DNA of 36,044 nucleotides. Origin: Candidatus Undinarchaeales archaeon. GTDB lineage: Archaea > SpSt-1190 > JASMDC01. Location: positions 1-36,044 of the forward strand of contig JASMDC010000035.1 in assembly GCA_030753015.1 (NCBI GenBank), written 5' to 3'. Shown in pieces: positions 1 through 10,700 of this stretch. The position numbers and the translations under genes are program-made. The notes under the pieces were generated by a model. That model was not told the origin of the DNA. It saw nothing but the letters and a program-made list of their open reading frames with translations, and did not search any database. Each line of letters begins with the position of its first letter. Position 1 is the stretch's first letter.

Positions 1-16
1 CCATGCAGATTTCCCT

Positions 17-60
17 TTCGACTCCATCCCCTCCCTCTCGTAAGGGGACTTCCCGTCGAA
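17..60. other. Nested inverted repeat at left edge
   Basis: TTCGAC (17-22) pairs with GTCGAA (55-60), and CCCC (28-31) pairs with GGGG (44-47) inside it. A short A-run follows on the plus strand. It may be the end hairpin of a gene left of the window or part of the control region of the large surface gene at 144. Short arms make chance possible. Confidence 0.25.
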
Positions 61-71
61 ACAAAAAAGAG

Positions 72-80
72 TTAAATATA
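72..80 (+). promoter_or_regulatory. TATA-like promoter element for the NlpC/P60 surface gene
   Basis: An AT-rich TTAAATATA block stands alone in GC-rich sequence about 65 bp before the chosen ATG at 144. A start site 25 bp downstream would give a leader of about 40 nt. No strong ribosome binding site precedes the ATG. Confidence 0.4.
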
Positions 81-143
81 CGACGAACCATAGAATTTTC
101 ATTGAACAGGGGGTGCTCCGTCGGTCGACGGGGCGATGGGACG

Positions 144-3100
144 ATGGCTGGACGTATAGTTCGATCGGCAGCGGTGTTGCTCTGCGCATGGCTCGTACTT
201 GTCGCCATCGCTGCGGACGCTCCCGCTGGCAGCGATAACGTGTGCTGCGAGGGGTCCAGCGGCGCAAGCATGGCCACGCGCCAAGAGTGCACGTCCGGTG
301 GTGGTAAGGTCTCGTCCGACACGGTCCAGGCCCCCGCGAAGCCCGAGGACGATCTCATCTCCGGCAGCGGGACGGGTCCTGCTCCCCTGAACGTCGAGGA
401 CCTCAATTGCGACTCGTCCAAGATGGGCAACATCGATGCCCGTAACATGTGCGAGCATCTCAAGAAGATGGGCTCGTCCTACGATAGCATAGACGGTTTC
501 ATGTTCGGCAAGGACGGGACGGGAGGTCTTATGGGCCACCTGGAGGAGCTGCACGCCGCGCTCGTCAAGCAGTGCGCCAACTGCACCGATACGCACAAGG
601 ACTTCCAGGCGACCACGTACGATGACTGCGCCAAGACCGGCGGCGGTCGCGCCGGGAACCTCGCCTTCGATATCAATGCCATCGCCGCGGCCACCACCGA
701 CCAGTTCGGACCTGCCATCTGTGATGATGCGGGGAAGTTCGTCTGCCTCGCCAACGACGCTCGCAAGTGCATGGCCCGCGAGGGGAGTAAGAGCGGTGCG
801 CTCGAGGGCGCCCGCCAGTGCGGTGTATGTGTGGTGGTATCCTGCTGCGCGGGGAAGAAGGTCCTGCCCGGCGGGTTCGAGGACCCCGATGCCGCGGCCG
901 GAGCGTGCAACGAGGACAAGATAAATCCGAAGGAGGGTCCGTGCCCCGATTCCCGGACGTGGGAGTGCACCGTCAAGGACGGGCCTCTGAAGAAGAAGCA
1001 GAAGGACGATCTTGGGATCCATGGCGCCCGGGGCCTGTGCGATAAGCCCAGTGCCGCCGCCTCGTGCTCGAAGACGGGCCAGGGGAAGCCGCCTGCGGGG
1101 TGCACGTCCGCATCGTCCGGTGCCTGCTCATTGACGGGCAATCCTACCAGATGCAAAAATAAGATCTGGGGCGACAGCCCGTCCACCGATTCGGGGAAGA
1201 GCGACAACTCGGCGATGAAGTGGTGCGTGGACGACGGTGGCGACAAGAAGCGCCGACCGGCCATATGCAAGTACAAGGACGCGTGCAGTGGATGCAAATG
1301 GGAGGAGGGCGGCCCCAGCGAAACGCGCAGCAAGGACTACGACAAGAACGTCCTCGAATGCTACGGTTACAAGGACGCCAATCCCAGGTGCGAGCAGGAG
1401 GGTATCAGCGAGGACGAGGTGAAGAAGCACACATACTGCTTTGCCAACACCGACCAGTACCACCGGTACACGTGCGACAAGGACGGGAACTGCAAGGACA
1501 GGGACTCCGTGAGCGCCGTGGTGGAGGTGACGCCCGCGGAGAACGCCGTCGTGCTCCCTGCTGCCCTCGCCGAGTGCCAGGTGCGGGTGGCCAACCTCAA
1601 GGACGTGTGCACCGTCTCGGGCTCTAAGACCTTCGGCAAGGGCGGGACCGATATTACCCCCTGTGCCCTGGCCCCGATCGTCAAGGAGATGATGGAGTAC
1701 ATCGAGAACTTCCACTACCGTTACCTGGGCTCGGGAGGCGTGAAGGACCAGATCCAGACCATGTGGGGCAAGCTGAAGTGCAAGGGCGAGCTGGGCGGCC
1801 CCGGGGTCGATCCGAAGGCTGCGATGAAGGGGGGCGGGACGGACAACGGCCAGGTCGCCACCCAGGTGGCCGCGGACGAGAAGAAGAAGGAGGAGGAGCG
1901 GGCCAAGAAGGGCTCGGCCGACTCCAGCGCCATCGTCAGCGAGGCGAACACCTGGAAGGGTACGCCTTATGTGTTCGGAGGGAACACCCGCAGGGGTATC
2001 GACTGCTCCGGGTTCACCCAGCAGGTCATGCGCAAGAACGGCGTGAACATCCCACGGACGGCGGCCAGCCAGTGGGCGGCCTGCCAGCGTAGCGGCGGGA
2101 CGTACGTGAGCGCCAACGAGCTCCAGTCGGGCGACCTCCTCTACTTCCAGAATACCTACAAGAAGGGCGTCAGCCACACGGGTATCTACGTGGGCAACGA
2201 CCAGTACGTCCACGCACCCAAGACAGGTGACGTGGTGCGGACCGTGCGGTTCTCCACCTCGCGGCACTACAAGAGCCACTGGAAGGGCGCGTGCCGGTTC
2301 ACGGGCCTGAAGGGCGGCAGCCCGCCGGGCGGGACCACGGGCACGGGAGCCACGCCCGAGCAGATCAAGGCGAACACCATCACCACCGAGATGCGCACCG
2401 TGGGCTCGCTGCGGAAGGAACAGGCCGAGTTCGGTATCGGGATGAAGGAGTTCCAGGGCCGGGTGAAGAAGCTCATCACCCTCGCCAAGGCCGAAAAGGG
2501 GCTGCATTGGGACATCACGACCAAGCACGACGACTTCGGCAAGGCATTCGATCCGGCGACCTTCGTCACCAAGGAGGGCCACCTCCGGCCCACGATGAAC
2601 TCCGGCAAGGACAAGGACGCGCCCATGTACGAGGGGTACGCCTGGTCGATCGCCAAGGAGGACGAGACGTTGTGCCAACTGGAGGCCTCCAAATGCAAGG
2701 ACGCTGATGGCGGCGCCCTCGCTGACACCGAGAAGGCGCGGACCAAGCTCATCGAGCGGACCAAGGCCGCCGTGGAGAAGGACTGTAAGGGCTGCCACCT
2801 CCTGCCCCAGGTCATCGGCAAGTGCAAGAACCCGTCGAAGGCATGCCGGTCCGAGAAGGACAAGTGCGTGGAGGACGGGCTCTCCTCGTCCGTGGACTTC
2901 GACCGCCATCGCAACACGGACGCCTGGGGCGGCTCTGCGCTCAAGACCGTGGAGAACCTCAAGGGACTGCCCGACGAGGTGTTCACCAAGATCGACGGGT
3001 GCTACGATTACGCCATCGACAAGGTCGATCCCGCCCAGGAATGCAAGGGCAAGAACGACGGGTTCAAGTGCTCCGACGGCAAATGCTGCTCGGGCGAGTG

Positions 3101-6032
3101 CACCGATGCGACTGCGTGCAATGCGTACGGTCCCTCGGGCCCCGGCGGTCCCGGCCAGCAACCACCCGGCGGTCCCGCGCCCAGCCCCACTCCGCCCCCG
3201 GGTGAGGAGGAGGGAATGCCCGGTGGCGAGGAGGAAGAGCCGCTTCCCGGAGAGGAAGAGGGAGAGGAGCCTGGCGAGGAGGAAGAGGAAGATCCCGACG
3301 AGGAGGAAGAGGAAGATCCCGGCGAAGAGGAGGAAGAGGGTCCGGACGATCCCGAGGCCCGCCTCTCGTGCCACGATGCACGGCGCACCGATCCCTGCAC
3401 GCTCGACGACGAGGACGGATTGTGCTGCACCGGCGACGACAAGCTCTACTGCCTGGCTGGTGCGGACGAGTGCCCGGACGACCCGACCTTCGCCCAGGAG
3501 TGCGAGGGCCAGGACGACGGTGCTCCCTGCTTCGAGGAGCGCGGGAAGCCACAGGGCATTTGCTGCGTTCCGACGGACGGTGACGTGTCCGTATGCCGGC
3601 TCGGCGCATCCTACTGCCGGACGCGCTTCGACGAGGAGGACCTGGACGCCACCAATCCCGTCGAGTGCAACGAGGCCTGCCAGCAGTGCTTCGACACACC
3701 CAACTCACACTGCCAGGCCCGTGCAGGGGTCTGTGTGTGCGAGATGGGACGCGAGTGGCGGACCACCGGTCAGAAGTGTCCACAGAGCGTCCCCCCGCCC
3801 ATGAACGCCCGCTACCAGGCGTGCTGCGAGGCGCTGTTCGCTGACGTGCTGGTGATCGAGCCGCCCGAGGCCATGGACGGGCCCTTCATCGAGGGTGACG
3901 CGACCTACGCGGCAGGGACCGCCGTGACCCTCCGACTACGGAACCCGGACGCGTCATCGGTCCATGTGTGCGGCGAGTGGTGGCGCGCGTTCGCCTCCGT
4001 CGAGGGCTGGACCGAGGTGCAACAGGTAGAGAAGGACCTCCCTGTCGGGTGCATGGCCGTGCCATCGAGCGCCGCCGTAAACTGGGACCTGGAGGGCGTC
4101 ATCGACGAGGAGGACGAGCCCGGACCGCTGGGGGTCGGGAGCTACAAGGTGGAGATGTGCTACTGTACCGCGGTGGCCGGTGATGACTGCCTGACGGGCG
4201 CACGGCGGTGCGTCGAGCACAGGTTCCGCGTCGTGGACCCCGGGTCCACCTTCGGCGAGGGTGACCTGTCCATGTGCATGACGCCGTCGGGGCTCACCAC
4301 CGGCGTCAGCTACGACCGGTGCCGCACCGTCAGCTCGGGCACGGGATTCTGCTGCTCTCTAGGGTTCGAGGAACGGGCCCTGCCCCTGGACTGCAGCGGT
4401 GTCGAGGACGGGTACGAGGACCCGGTGCTCGACGAGTGCAACGTGCGGAACCCGGGAGAGACGCGGCTGGCCGAACGCTGCCGCGACCTCGCCCTGGAGG
4501 AGGACGTGGCCTGCGAGGAACGGTGCCTGGCCGATAACCCGGGACAATCCTCACAGGAGGTCTGCCTCCGCGACGAGTGCGGTGCTGACCCCCTCCTCAC
4601 CGAGCGTCTGGTCGGGTGCGGACCCTACGAGGAGTGCCTTAAGGTGGAGAAGGCCCTCCATCCCGACCTCAAGGTGACCGTGGACATGGTGAGGGGCAGT
4701 GAGTTCTCCACCACCTTCTACGCGGGTGAGCCCGCTCAGGTCGAGGTGGGGGTGTACAACGCCGGTCAGTTCGGCTTCTCGGGCGCAGTTGAGACCGCCA
4801 TTATCAACCTTGTCGCGTGCGACTGCCCGACCTGTCCCGCAGGCTACACATGCGATTGCGAATGCCAGGAGGAGCGCACCGCCACGGCAACCCGCGAGCT
4901 CACGCTCCTCCGACCGGGAGAGACCTTCCTGTACCGCACCGACACCATACCGCTCGCAGAGTCCCTGGCCAACGGGACCGTCCAGCCGGTAGCGACGGTG
5001 GCCCGGACCGGTTCGCCCGTGGCCGAGGCCCGGGGCGAGCTCGTCCACGTACTGGAGATGGGACAGCTGGAGGTCACCGAGGCCTGGTTCGAGATGGGCG
5101 GTGAGCGTGCCACAAGCGCCTATCCGGGCGCGGAGATAACTGGTATGGCCGAGCTATCCTCGCAATGGTTCCCGCTGAACGTGAGCCTCTACCTGGAGAT
5201 CGATGGTGTCGAGATCGAGGGCACCCGCACTACTGTGGAGGTCACTGAGCCCGTTAGCAGCCTGTCCATGACCACCCTACCCTGGGAGGTGGCCGCCGAT
5301 AGGATCGATGCGTTGGCACGCATGGGTGTCGAGGTGGTATCCCCTGACGGCGACGTCCTCATGAAGCGGACGCTGCTCGAGCAGGGGACGGGAGCAGCGG
5401 ACTGCGGTGGTTCGGTGATGACCACCGCCTGCTACGAGGGCAGGGGGAGCGTCCTCCGTTCCTACCCCGCAGGCTTCCTGGAGGTGCGACCCCTCAGGCT
5501 CCGCGTGACGGACGCGTACTTCATGAACCCCGACGGGAACGCTGTCAACACCCTCTACGAGGACACCGAGATGCGGGCCGTGGTGGTCGTCGACAACGGC
5601 GCCCCCCTCGCCTTCACCGGCGTCCTGGAGGCCATAGTCGCCGGGGACGACGGGGCCGATGTGGCCCAGGGACATGCCCTGGTCGATACCGAGCTCCCGG
5701 CCCGTGGTGGCACAAAGCGTCTAGAGACGCCATCGTTCCAGGCCACCAGGGGCTCGACCTACACCATCCGCGTCCGTGCGGCGGGGACGGACGGTACCGT
5801 CTGGAACGACCAGCTCGTCAGCAAGTATCTCTTTCCCCACGGGACGCTGGTGGTGATCGACGAGGAGGAGGTGGCCGACGAGCGCAACGACATCAGCACG
5901 CACCTCATCTTCACGGCGTGCGAGGTGCGGGTGTCGTGCGGAGCGTGCCTGCCGGTGTGCGAGCTCCATGTGGACCCTACGACCTGTTCCCTCTCGACCC
6001 AGCACTGCGGGTGCGAGTGCAAGCTCAGCTAG
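144..6032 (+). CDS. Giant secreted cysteine-rich protein with NlpC/P60 peptidase domain
   Basis: 1962 aa from the ATG at 144. This start is chosen because a clear signal peptide follows (basic MAGRIVR, hydrophobic core to about residue 22, Ala-rich cleavage region); the reading frame is open upstream to base 3 but that part is not signal-like. Residues 26-590 are cysteine-rich. An NlpC/P60 domain spans about 592-721 with the full triad: Cys621 in DCSGF, His678 in SHTGIYVG and His690 in HAPKTG. The family hydrolyses D-Glu/meso-DAP peptide bonds of bacterial cell walls or related amide bonds. A short cysteine knot (about 965-987) is followed by a Pro-rich then poly-Glu linker (996-1071). The rest alternates cysteine clusters with beta-sandwich-like, CARDB-like segments (about 1233-1330, 1510-1640, 1790-1930) and ends in a cysteine-rich tail. 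No membrane segment is seen near the C-terminus, so it is probably released or held by partners. The substrate is unknown. Confidence 0.85.
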   Translation: MAGRIVRSAAVLLCAWLVLVAIAADAPAGSDNVCCEGSSGASMATRQECTSGGGKVSSDTVQAPAKPEDDLISGSGTGPAPLNVEDLNCDSSKMGNIDARNMCEHLKKMGSSYDSIDGFMFGKDGTGGLMGHLEELHAALVKQCANCTDTHKDFQATTYDDCAKTGGGRAGNLAFDINAIAAATTDQFGPAICDDAGKFVCLANDARKCMAREGSKSGALEGARQCGVCVVVSCCAGKKVLPGGFEDPDAAAGACNEDKINPKEGPCPDSRTWECTVKDGPLKKKQKDDLGIHGARGLCDKPSAAASCSKTGQGKPPAGCTSASSGACSLTGNPTRCKNKIWGDSPSTDSGKSDNSAMKWCVDDGGDKKRRPAICKYKDACSGCKWEEGGPSETRSKDYDKNVLECYGYKDANPRCEQEGISEDEVKKHTYCFANTDQYHRYTCDKDGNCKDRDSVSAVVEVTPAENAVVLPAALAECQVRVANLKDVCTVSGSKTFGKGGTDITPCALAPIVKEMMEYIENFHYRYLGSGGVKDQIQTMWGKLKCKGELGGPGVDPKAAMKGGGTDNGQVATQVAADEKKKEEERAKKGSADSSAIVSEANTWKGTPYVFGGNTRRGIDCSGFTQQVMRKNGVNIPRTAASQWAACQRSGGTYVSANELQSGDLLYFQNTYKKGVSHTGIYVGNDQYVHAPKTGDVVRTVRFSTSRHYKSHWKGACRFTGLKGGSPPGGTTGTGATPEQIKANTITTEMRTVGSLRKEQAEFGIGMKEFQGRVKKLITLAKAEKGLHWDITTKHDDFGKAFDPATFVTKEGHLRPTMNSGKDKDAPMYEGYAWSIAKEDETLCQLEASKCKDADGGALADTEKARTKLIERTKAAVEKDCKGCHLLPQVIGKCKNPSKACRSEKDKCVEDGLSSSVDFDRHRNTDAWGGSALKTVENLKGLPDEVFTKIDGCYDYAIDKVDPAQECKGKNDGFKCSDGKCCSGECTDATACNAYGPSGPGGPGQQPPGGPAPSPTPPPGEEEGMPGGEEEEPLPGEEEGEEPGEEEEEDPDEEEEEDPGEEEEEGPDDPEARLSCHDARRTDPCTLDDEDGLCCTGDDKLYCLAGADECPDDPTFAQECEGQDDGAPCFEERGKPQGICCVPTDGDVSVCRLGASYCRTRFDEEDLDATNPVECNEACQQCFDTPNSHCQARAGVCVCEMGREWRTTGQKCPQSVPPPMNARYQACCEALFADVLVIEPPEAMDGPFIEGDATYAAGTAVTLRLRNPDASSVHVCGEWWRAFASVEGWTEVQQVEKDLPVGCMAVPSSAAVNWDLEGVIDEEDEPGPLGVGSYKVEMCYCTAVAGDDCLTGARRCVEHRFRVVDPGSTFGEGDLSMCMTPSGLTTGVSYDRCRTVSSGTGFCCSLGFEERALPLDCSGVEDGYEDPVLDECNVRNPGETRLAERCRDLALEEDVACEERCLADNPGQSSQEVCLRDECGADPLLTERLVGCGPYEECLKVEKALHPDLKVTVDMVRGSEFSTTFYAGEPAQVEVGVYNAGQFGFSGAVETAIINLVACDCPTCPAGYTCDCECQEERTATATRELTLLRPGETFLYRTDTIPLAESLANGTVQPVATVARTGSPVAEARGELVHVLEMGQLEVTEAWFEMGGERATSAYPGAEITGMAELSSQWFPLNVSLYLEIDGVEIEGTRTTVEVTEPVSSLSMTTLPWEVAADRIDALARMGVEVVSPDGDVLMKRTLLEQGTGAADCGGSVMTTACYEGRGSVLRSYPAGFLEVRPLRLRVTDAYFMNPDGNAVNTLYEDTEMRAVVVVDNGAPLAFTGVLEAIVAGDDGADVAQGHALVDTELPARGGTKRLETPSFQATRGSTYTIRVRAAGTDGTVWNDQLVSKYLFPHGTLVVIDEEEVADERNDISTHLIFTACEVRVSCGACLPVCELHVDPTTCSLSTQHCGCECKLS

Positions 6033-6225
6033 CAACCGGACCTATCGGGTATAAGATAAGAACGCAGAGAGACCGGGGAAGCCGGTGAAGAGCTAGCCAC
6101 GGAAGCGCTCTGAGGTCGCCCCCGATCCCCCTGCGATTAAATATTACGATTAGTCTATAGGTCGCTCTGCTATATAACCATTGTCATGGCGGACAGCATA
6201 CGTCGCGGACGAGAGCTCCCGGGAC

Positions 6226-7680
6226 CTATTTCGTTTCCTGGTCGCGCTCCAGCTCTTCGCGCCAGAGCCGAGCCGTGGCCTTGATGTGCCCCACGCTGTC
6301 GCCCAGTGTCGTCCAGTTCTCGGGCACCTGCCCGTCGTAGCGCTCACCTGTCCGCAGGACCAGGTCCTCGATGCCCTCGGCGACCTTTTCCAGTTCACCG
6401 GCCTCAGCGGGATCTGTGATGTTCTCGATGGCGTCGTCCCAGTCGCGACCGGTCCATACCTCGAGGGCGTGGGTCAGCGCGGCCACGTAGCCCTCACGCT
6501 TCACCTCCAGCTCCTCCCGGACCACCTTGTCGTGCCCCTGTGAGTACCCGTGCATCCGCTCGAGCGCACCGGTGTTCTCGACACGGAGCACCTCGAACAC
6601 GCGCGAGTAGTCAGCGTTGCGCTCCACCAGCTCGTCGAACACCGTGGCATCCTGGGCGTACACCCGGGCCATGGTGTCGGTGACCTCGTCGATGTCCTCG
6701 AGCATCTTGAAGGCTGCGTTCCCTGCCACCAGCAGCTCCTTGCCCTCGATCTCCTTGTTGGTGAGGGTGCCCAGCTCGTGGACATTGAGCCGGGTCATGA
6801 GGTCGGACACGCCCTCGTAGACGTCCTCGACAGCTCCCTTGTAGGGATCGAGCGCACCATCGAAGCTGGAGCGGAACACCTTCTTACCGATGGTCTTCCA
6901 CACCTTCAGGCCATCGCCGCCGTCCGCTTCGTTCTTGGTACGCCGCAGCGACTCCACGAGGTAGGTGTTGAAGTCGGCGGGGACGGTGAAGTCCAGCGCC
7001 TTCTGGGGGAGTGGGATGACGACATCGGCGTTCTGTGTCTTGCCGAAGCGCTCGGTCTTCACGTCCGAGAGCTGGAGATAGCCATCGCTGTAATCAGTGA
7101 GGATGCCACGGTACTCGCGACCACTTGGGTCCTTGACGGCAACGCCGTACCCGACCAGGTGCTCAAGGTTATCGTCCCAGCTACCGCCGATGTTATCGAA
7201 CACAGCCTGAGCGCCCTCGGTGGTCACCGAGCCACCCATGTACATGCTGGCGCCCATGGAGGTGGCGCGGCTCACGGCGTTCACGGAGTTCGCCAGGGGT
7301 GCCTTGGTCCGGTCCCAGAACTTGTGGAGCCAGCCCCGACCCGTCCCATGCTGCACGAGCTTGGAGAGCTCGGTGTCGCGCTTGGCGAGCTTCTTGTCGC
7401 CCAGGTCCTGCTCGAACCGGGTGACGGAGTACACCTCGCTGGGGGAGTAGATGGTCTGGTTGGCGGCCACGTAGGAGCCGTTGACGTCGAGAAGGATGTT
7501 GTCGTGGTCGTCGATCTGGAGTACCTTGCCTCGGATCTGGTAGTCCTCCGAGGCGGTGTTGAGGGATACGTAATCACCGTCGAAGTCGCCAAGGCACCTG
7601 TCGGTGCCGTTGTACAGGAACCCGCGCGCCAGTAGACCGGCTGTTACCGCGCCGAGCACGAAATGACCTGGATCGAGCAT
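6226..7680 (-). CDS. Membrane-anchored protein of unknown function with SH3/Sm-like segments
   Basis: 484 aa, ATG at 7680, preceded by GGTGATG at good spacing. I do not recognise the family. Residues 5-22 form a short hydrophobic anchor. Residues about 25-85 are beta-rich with two NGS/NQT glycosylation-type sequons. A Gly/Met/Ala-rich hydrophobic stretch lies near 135-155. A segment at about 178-215 (VAVKDPSGREYRGIL, then DGYLQLSDV) resembles the strand pattern of Sm/SH3-like barrels. The C-terminal 250 residues are charged and predicted helical. It lies 112 bp downstream of the giant LamG/cysteine-rich gene on the same strand, behind its own TATA-like box, so it may be co-expressed with or independent of that gene. 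It converges with the NlpC/P60 gene. The function is not inferable from sequence alone. Confidence 0.75.
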   Translation of the reverse strand: MLDPGHFVLGAVTAGLLARGFLYNGTDRCLGDFDGDYVSLNTASEDYQIRGKVLQIDDHDNILLDVNGSYVAANQTIYSPSEVYSVTRFEQDLGDKKLAKRDTELSKLVQHGTGRGWLHKFWDRTKAPLANSVNAVSRATSMGASMYMGGSVTTEGAQAVFDNIGGSWDDNLEHLVGYGVAVKDPSGREYRGILTDYSDGYLQLSDVKTERFGKTQNADVVIPLPQKALDFTVPADFNTYLVESLRRTKNEADGGDGLKVWKTIGKKVFRSSFDGALDPYKGAVEDVYEGVSDLMTRLNVHELGTLTNKEIEGKELLVAGNAAFKMLEDIDEVTDTMARVYAQDATVFDELVERNADYSRVFEVLRVENTGALERMHGYSQGHDKVVREELEVKREGYVAALTHALEVWTGRDWDDAIENITDPAEAGELEKVAEGIEDLVLRTGERYDGQVPENWTTLGDSVGHIKATARLWREELERDQETK

Positions 7681-7686
7681 AATGCA

Positions 7687-7736
7687 TCACCATTAATCTG
7701 TGAGTGATAGACCGCGCTCCGAAGCCTGTATTTATA
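7687..7736 (-). promoter_or_regulatory. Promoter and ribosome binding site of the 484-aa gene
   Basis: On the minus strand TATAAATA (7736-7729) is followed by about 50 nt to the ATG at 7680. GGTGAT (7692-7687) lies 6 nt before the ATG and matches the archaeal 16S 3' end. The predicted transcript start is near 7705. Confidence 0.45.
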
Positions 7737-7766
7737 GTTTCCCCTGATGGTCTATCCCGGGGGAAG

Positions 7767-7786
7767 ACGGTGCAGGGCCCCACCGT
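7767..7786 (-). terminator. GC-rich hairpin after the giant LamG/cysteine-rich gene
   Basis: ACGGTG and CACCGT form a perfect 6-bp stem with an 8-nt loop, 6 nt after the stop codon at 7793. No T-run follows, so it may be a processing or stability hairpin and not a classical terminator. Confidence 0.3.
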
Positions 7787-7792
7787 TCCGGC

Positions 7793-10700
7793 CTAGGGAT
7801 GGAATCCGTGCAGCCCCTTGTCCTCTCCCTCGTCCTTCTTCTTGGGCTTCCCCCCGGTCGTGTCCGGGGGCTGCTGCGGGGCTTGAGGTGGCTGCGGGAC
7901 CTGTGGTTGGCCCATGGCCCCGGGATGGAGACCGTGGGCTGCTTGCTGAGCACCCTGGTCGCTCGCCGGCTGCTGCCCTGACGGCCCCCACCCGTGCTGT
8001 TGCTGTTGCTGCTGACTTTGTATCTGCGGGGAATGGACGGTCTGGGCGCCGTAGTAGGCCCGCTGGCCGTAGTATTGGCTCCCACCGTAGTACTGCTGTT
8101 GCGGACCGTAGAACTGCTGTTGTCCCTGCTGGTATCCATCCATGGCAGCAGCGCCGGTCGCTTTGTCAATGCCCATACCGGGGAACACCTGCCGCTTGAG
8201 GGCGAGGGCGAGGGCGCCGATGATCACCAGAACCTCGATGAAGTCCTTGATGTTGGCGAGCTCACCGATCTTGTCGATCACAGCGACCGCCCCTACTTCG
8301 ACGGTGACCTTGTGTTCGATCGTGGCATTGGGCATGCCCACAGGCAGAACCTTGATGGTGAGCTCATGCTCCCCCGGTACGACCCCCTGGACGTCCACCG
8401 AGAGCGGTAGGGTGGCGTCCTCGTCGATTACCACCTTATGCCGGGCGGTCCACGATAGCCCTATGGCTTTGGTGTCCGCTTTCAGGGAGATGTCGAACGC
8501 TTCCCGTAATGAGCCCGTGTTCTTCACCGTGAAGGCCAGCAGCCGTGTCTCCTGCTCAACCATCTCGAGCGATCCCGGGCCCTCGATGTCGGCCGAGCAC
8601 ACGCAGTCGGGCGATGTGCGGCAGTCCTCGCCGACGCCCGGTTCGCACGTATCGTCGACGCACTGGTCGGGACCGCAGTCCAGAGCGCATGTCACGCACT
8701 CGGTGGCATTCTCGCACGTCCCGTCGCCGCATCCGCCACGGCAGGAATGGCTCTCCAGATCGCATGTCATGGTGCTCGGGCAGCCGCAGTCCTCGCAGCA
8801 TGAGCTCGAGCCTTCGTCAGGGCTGTCGCATTGACCGTCGCCGCAGGTGACCCGGTTGCATCCTATTTCGTTGGCACCGGCGCGGGACGAGTCGCAGATG
8901 AATCCGAGCATGCACAAGCAGTCCTTGGGGGCGAGGATACAGTCCTCGCCCAGTGCCGTGTCGCACACACCGTTCCCGCGGCAGTCCAGGATCGAGCAGT
9001 CGGCCGGGCATTGGCCGCACTCGTTCTGGCACTTGCCGTCACCGCACTCGGCGGTGGCGCATCGGTCGGATGCGTCACAGGTGAATCCCTTCTCGCACAT
9101 CCCCTCGCATGTGCATGAGTCGCCGCCGGCACCGCGGAGCACGCATCCCCCCGCGCCGTCACACACCCCCAGCTCGCACACGCTCCCGCACGACCGCATC
9201 TCGGGGATGCACTGGCCGCCAAAGCACTTGTCCTCGGTGCAGGGATTCCCGTCATCGCACCCACAATCTTCGGGACAGGTGTTGCAGTCCTCGGTGGCCT
9301 CGCACACGCTGTTGGGGCATTCGGCGGTGCAGGCGTTGTGCGGGTCGGAGGGGCAGGGGTCCTCGTCGTCCGGGATGCCGTCCAGGTCGCGGTCTGACAG
9401 GCACGCGTCGTCGGCACAGATGAACGTGACCTCGAACGCGGTCCTGCAGGCCGTGTCGGGTTCGGTCATATTGCCGCACCGTGCGCACCCGACGGACGGT
9501 TCGCACACGAGACCCTCGCTGGTGCACGCCCTCTCCAGACCGGGGGTGCACACGCCCTCCACGCACGAGAACGTGATGTGGGCGTTCTGGTGACAGAGCC
9601 CGGCGCAGTCGTCGTCGTTGGCGCAGGATTTGCAGGCATTCTTGGGATCGCGTGGGCACGGGTCCGTGTCGTCGCCGAACCCGTCGCCGTCGAAGTCCGG
9701 AGCACATCCCTTGGGTTTGTCCGAGGACGGATCGCACGTCTCGCCCTCCTGACACCCGCAGTCCTGGAGACATCGACCGCAGTTCTCGCTCGGGTCGCAC
9801 ACACCGTTCCCGCACAGCCGCTGACACTTGCCGTCGCGGCACCCGAAGGCCGAGCCGTAGGTGAATGAGGCCGTGCAGTTGATATCTGCTGTACATCCGA
9901 CGCATCCCTCCCGGGAGCACACGGCGCCCGACTCCGTGCAGTTGGTCGAAGGACGCTCCTTGCACACGTAGTTGTCGCATCCCTGCCCGCTGAACACGTT
10001 GTGCTCGCAGGAGTAGCGACAGTTCTCGTTACGGAAGCAGGAGGCCACCTTGCAGAAGAGGCCCTCGATGTCGCAAGCATAGTTGGGTCCGTACTGCGAC
10101 TGGCACTGCTCGTTGGAGATGCAGGAGAGGCAGCCGGACGGGAGCTGGCATACCTGGTTGATACCGGTGGCGGAACAGTCGTGGATGTTCTCTACCTGGA
10201 TCTCGCACCGCATGTCGCTACAGGAATAGTCGAGGAAGGAGTAGCGCTGGCAGGTGTCCTCACAATGGCCGTCCTCGAGGCAGGACACGCACCCGCGCTC
10301 GCTGTTGCACTGGAGGTCCAGATCGCCGCAGGACGACTCCGTCACGTTACAGACGCCAGCGCTGCAGGTGCTGTTGAGGTAGGTGCGTCCGTCCGTCCCG
10401 CCGCACTCGTCGGCGCACCCGGGCGCAGTGGCGCTGCATTCGCCCACCTCGGAGCACGCACCGGGCGCGTTCCCGGAGCAGCAGGGCTGGGCCAGGGAAG
10501 AGCACGCCAGCTGGGCTGTGTCCTGGGCGCACCGCACTTCACCCGCACATCCCGCGCTGCCGCACGCTTTCCCGGGCTCGAATCCCGGTGGCGGTGCCAC
10601 GCACTGGCCACTGCAGCAGAACCCGCTCCCCGAGGCGGTTACGCAGGGTGCGTGGTCGGGCTCGCACGAGCCCTTGCACAGCCAGTCCTTGTTGGGATCG

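Noticed and set aside
3..143. Upstream extension of the NlpC/P60 gene to base 3
   Set aside because: It would place 47 charged residues before a clear signal peptide and run through the TATA-like element at 72-80.
1128..3374. 748-codon open frame antisense to the NlpC/P60 gene
   Set aside because: It is low-complexity Leu/Gly/Val/Arg-rich sequence produced by the opposite strand of GC-rich, Cys/Glu-rich coding DNA, with no motif, while the sense frame has a signal peptide and catalytic triad.
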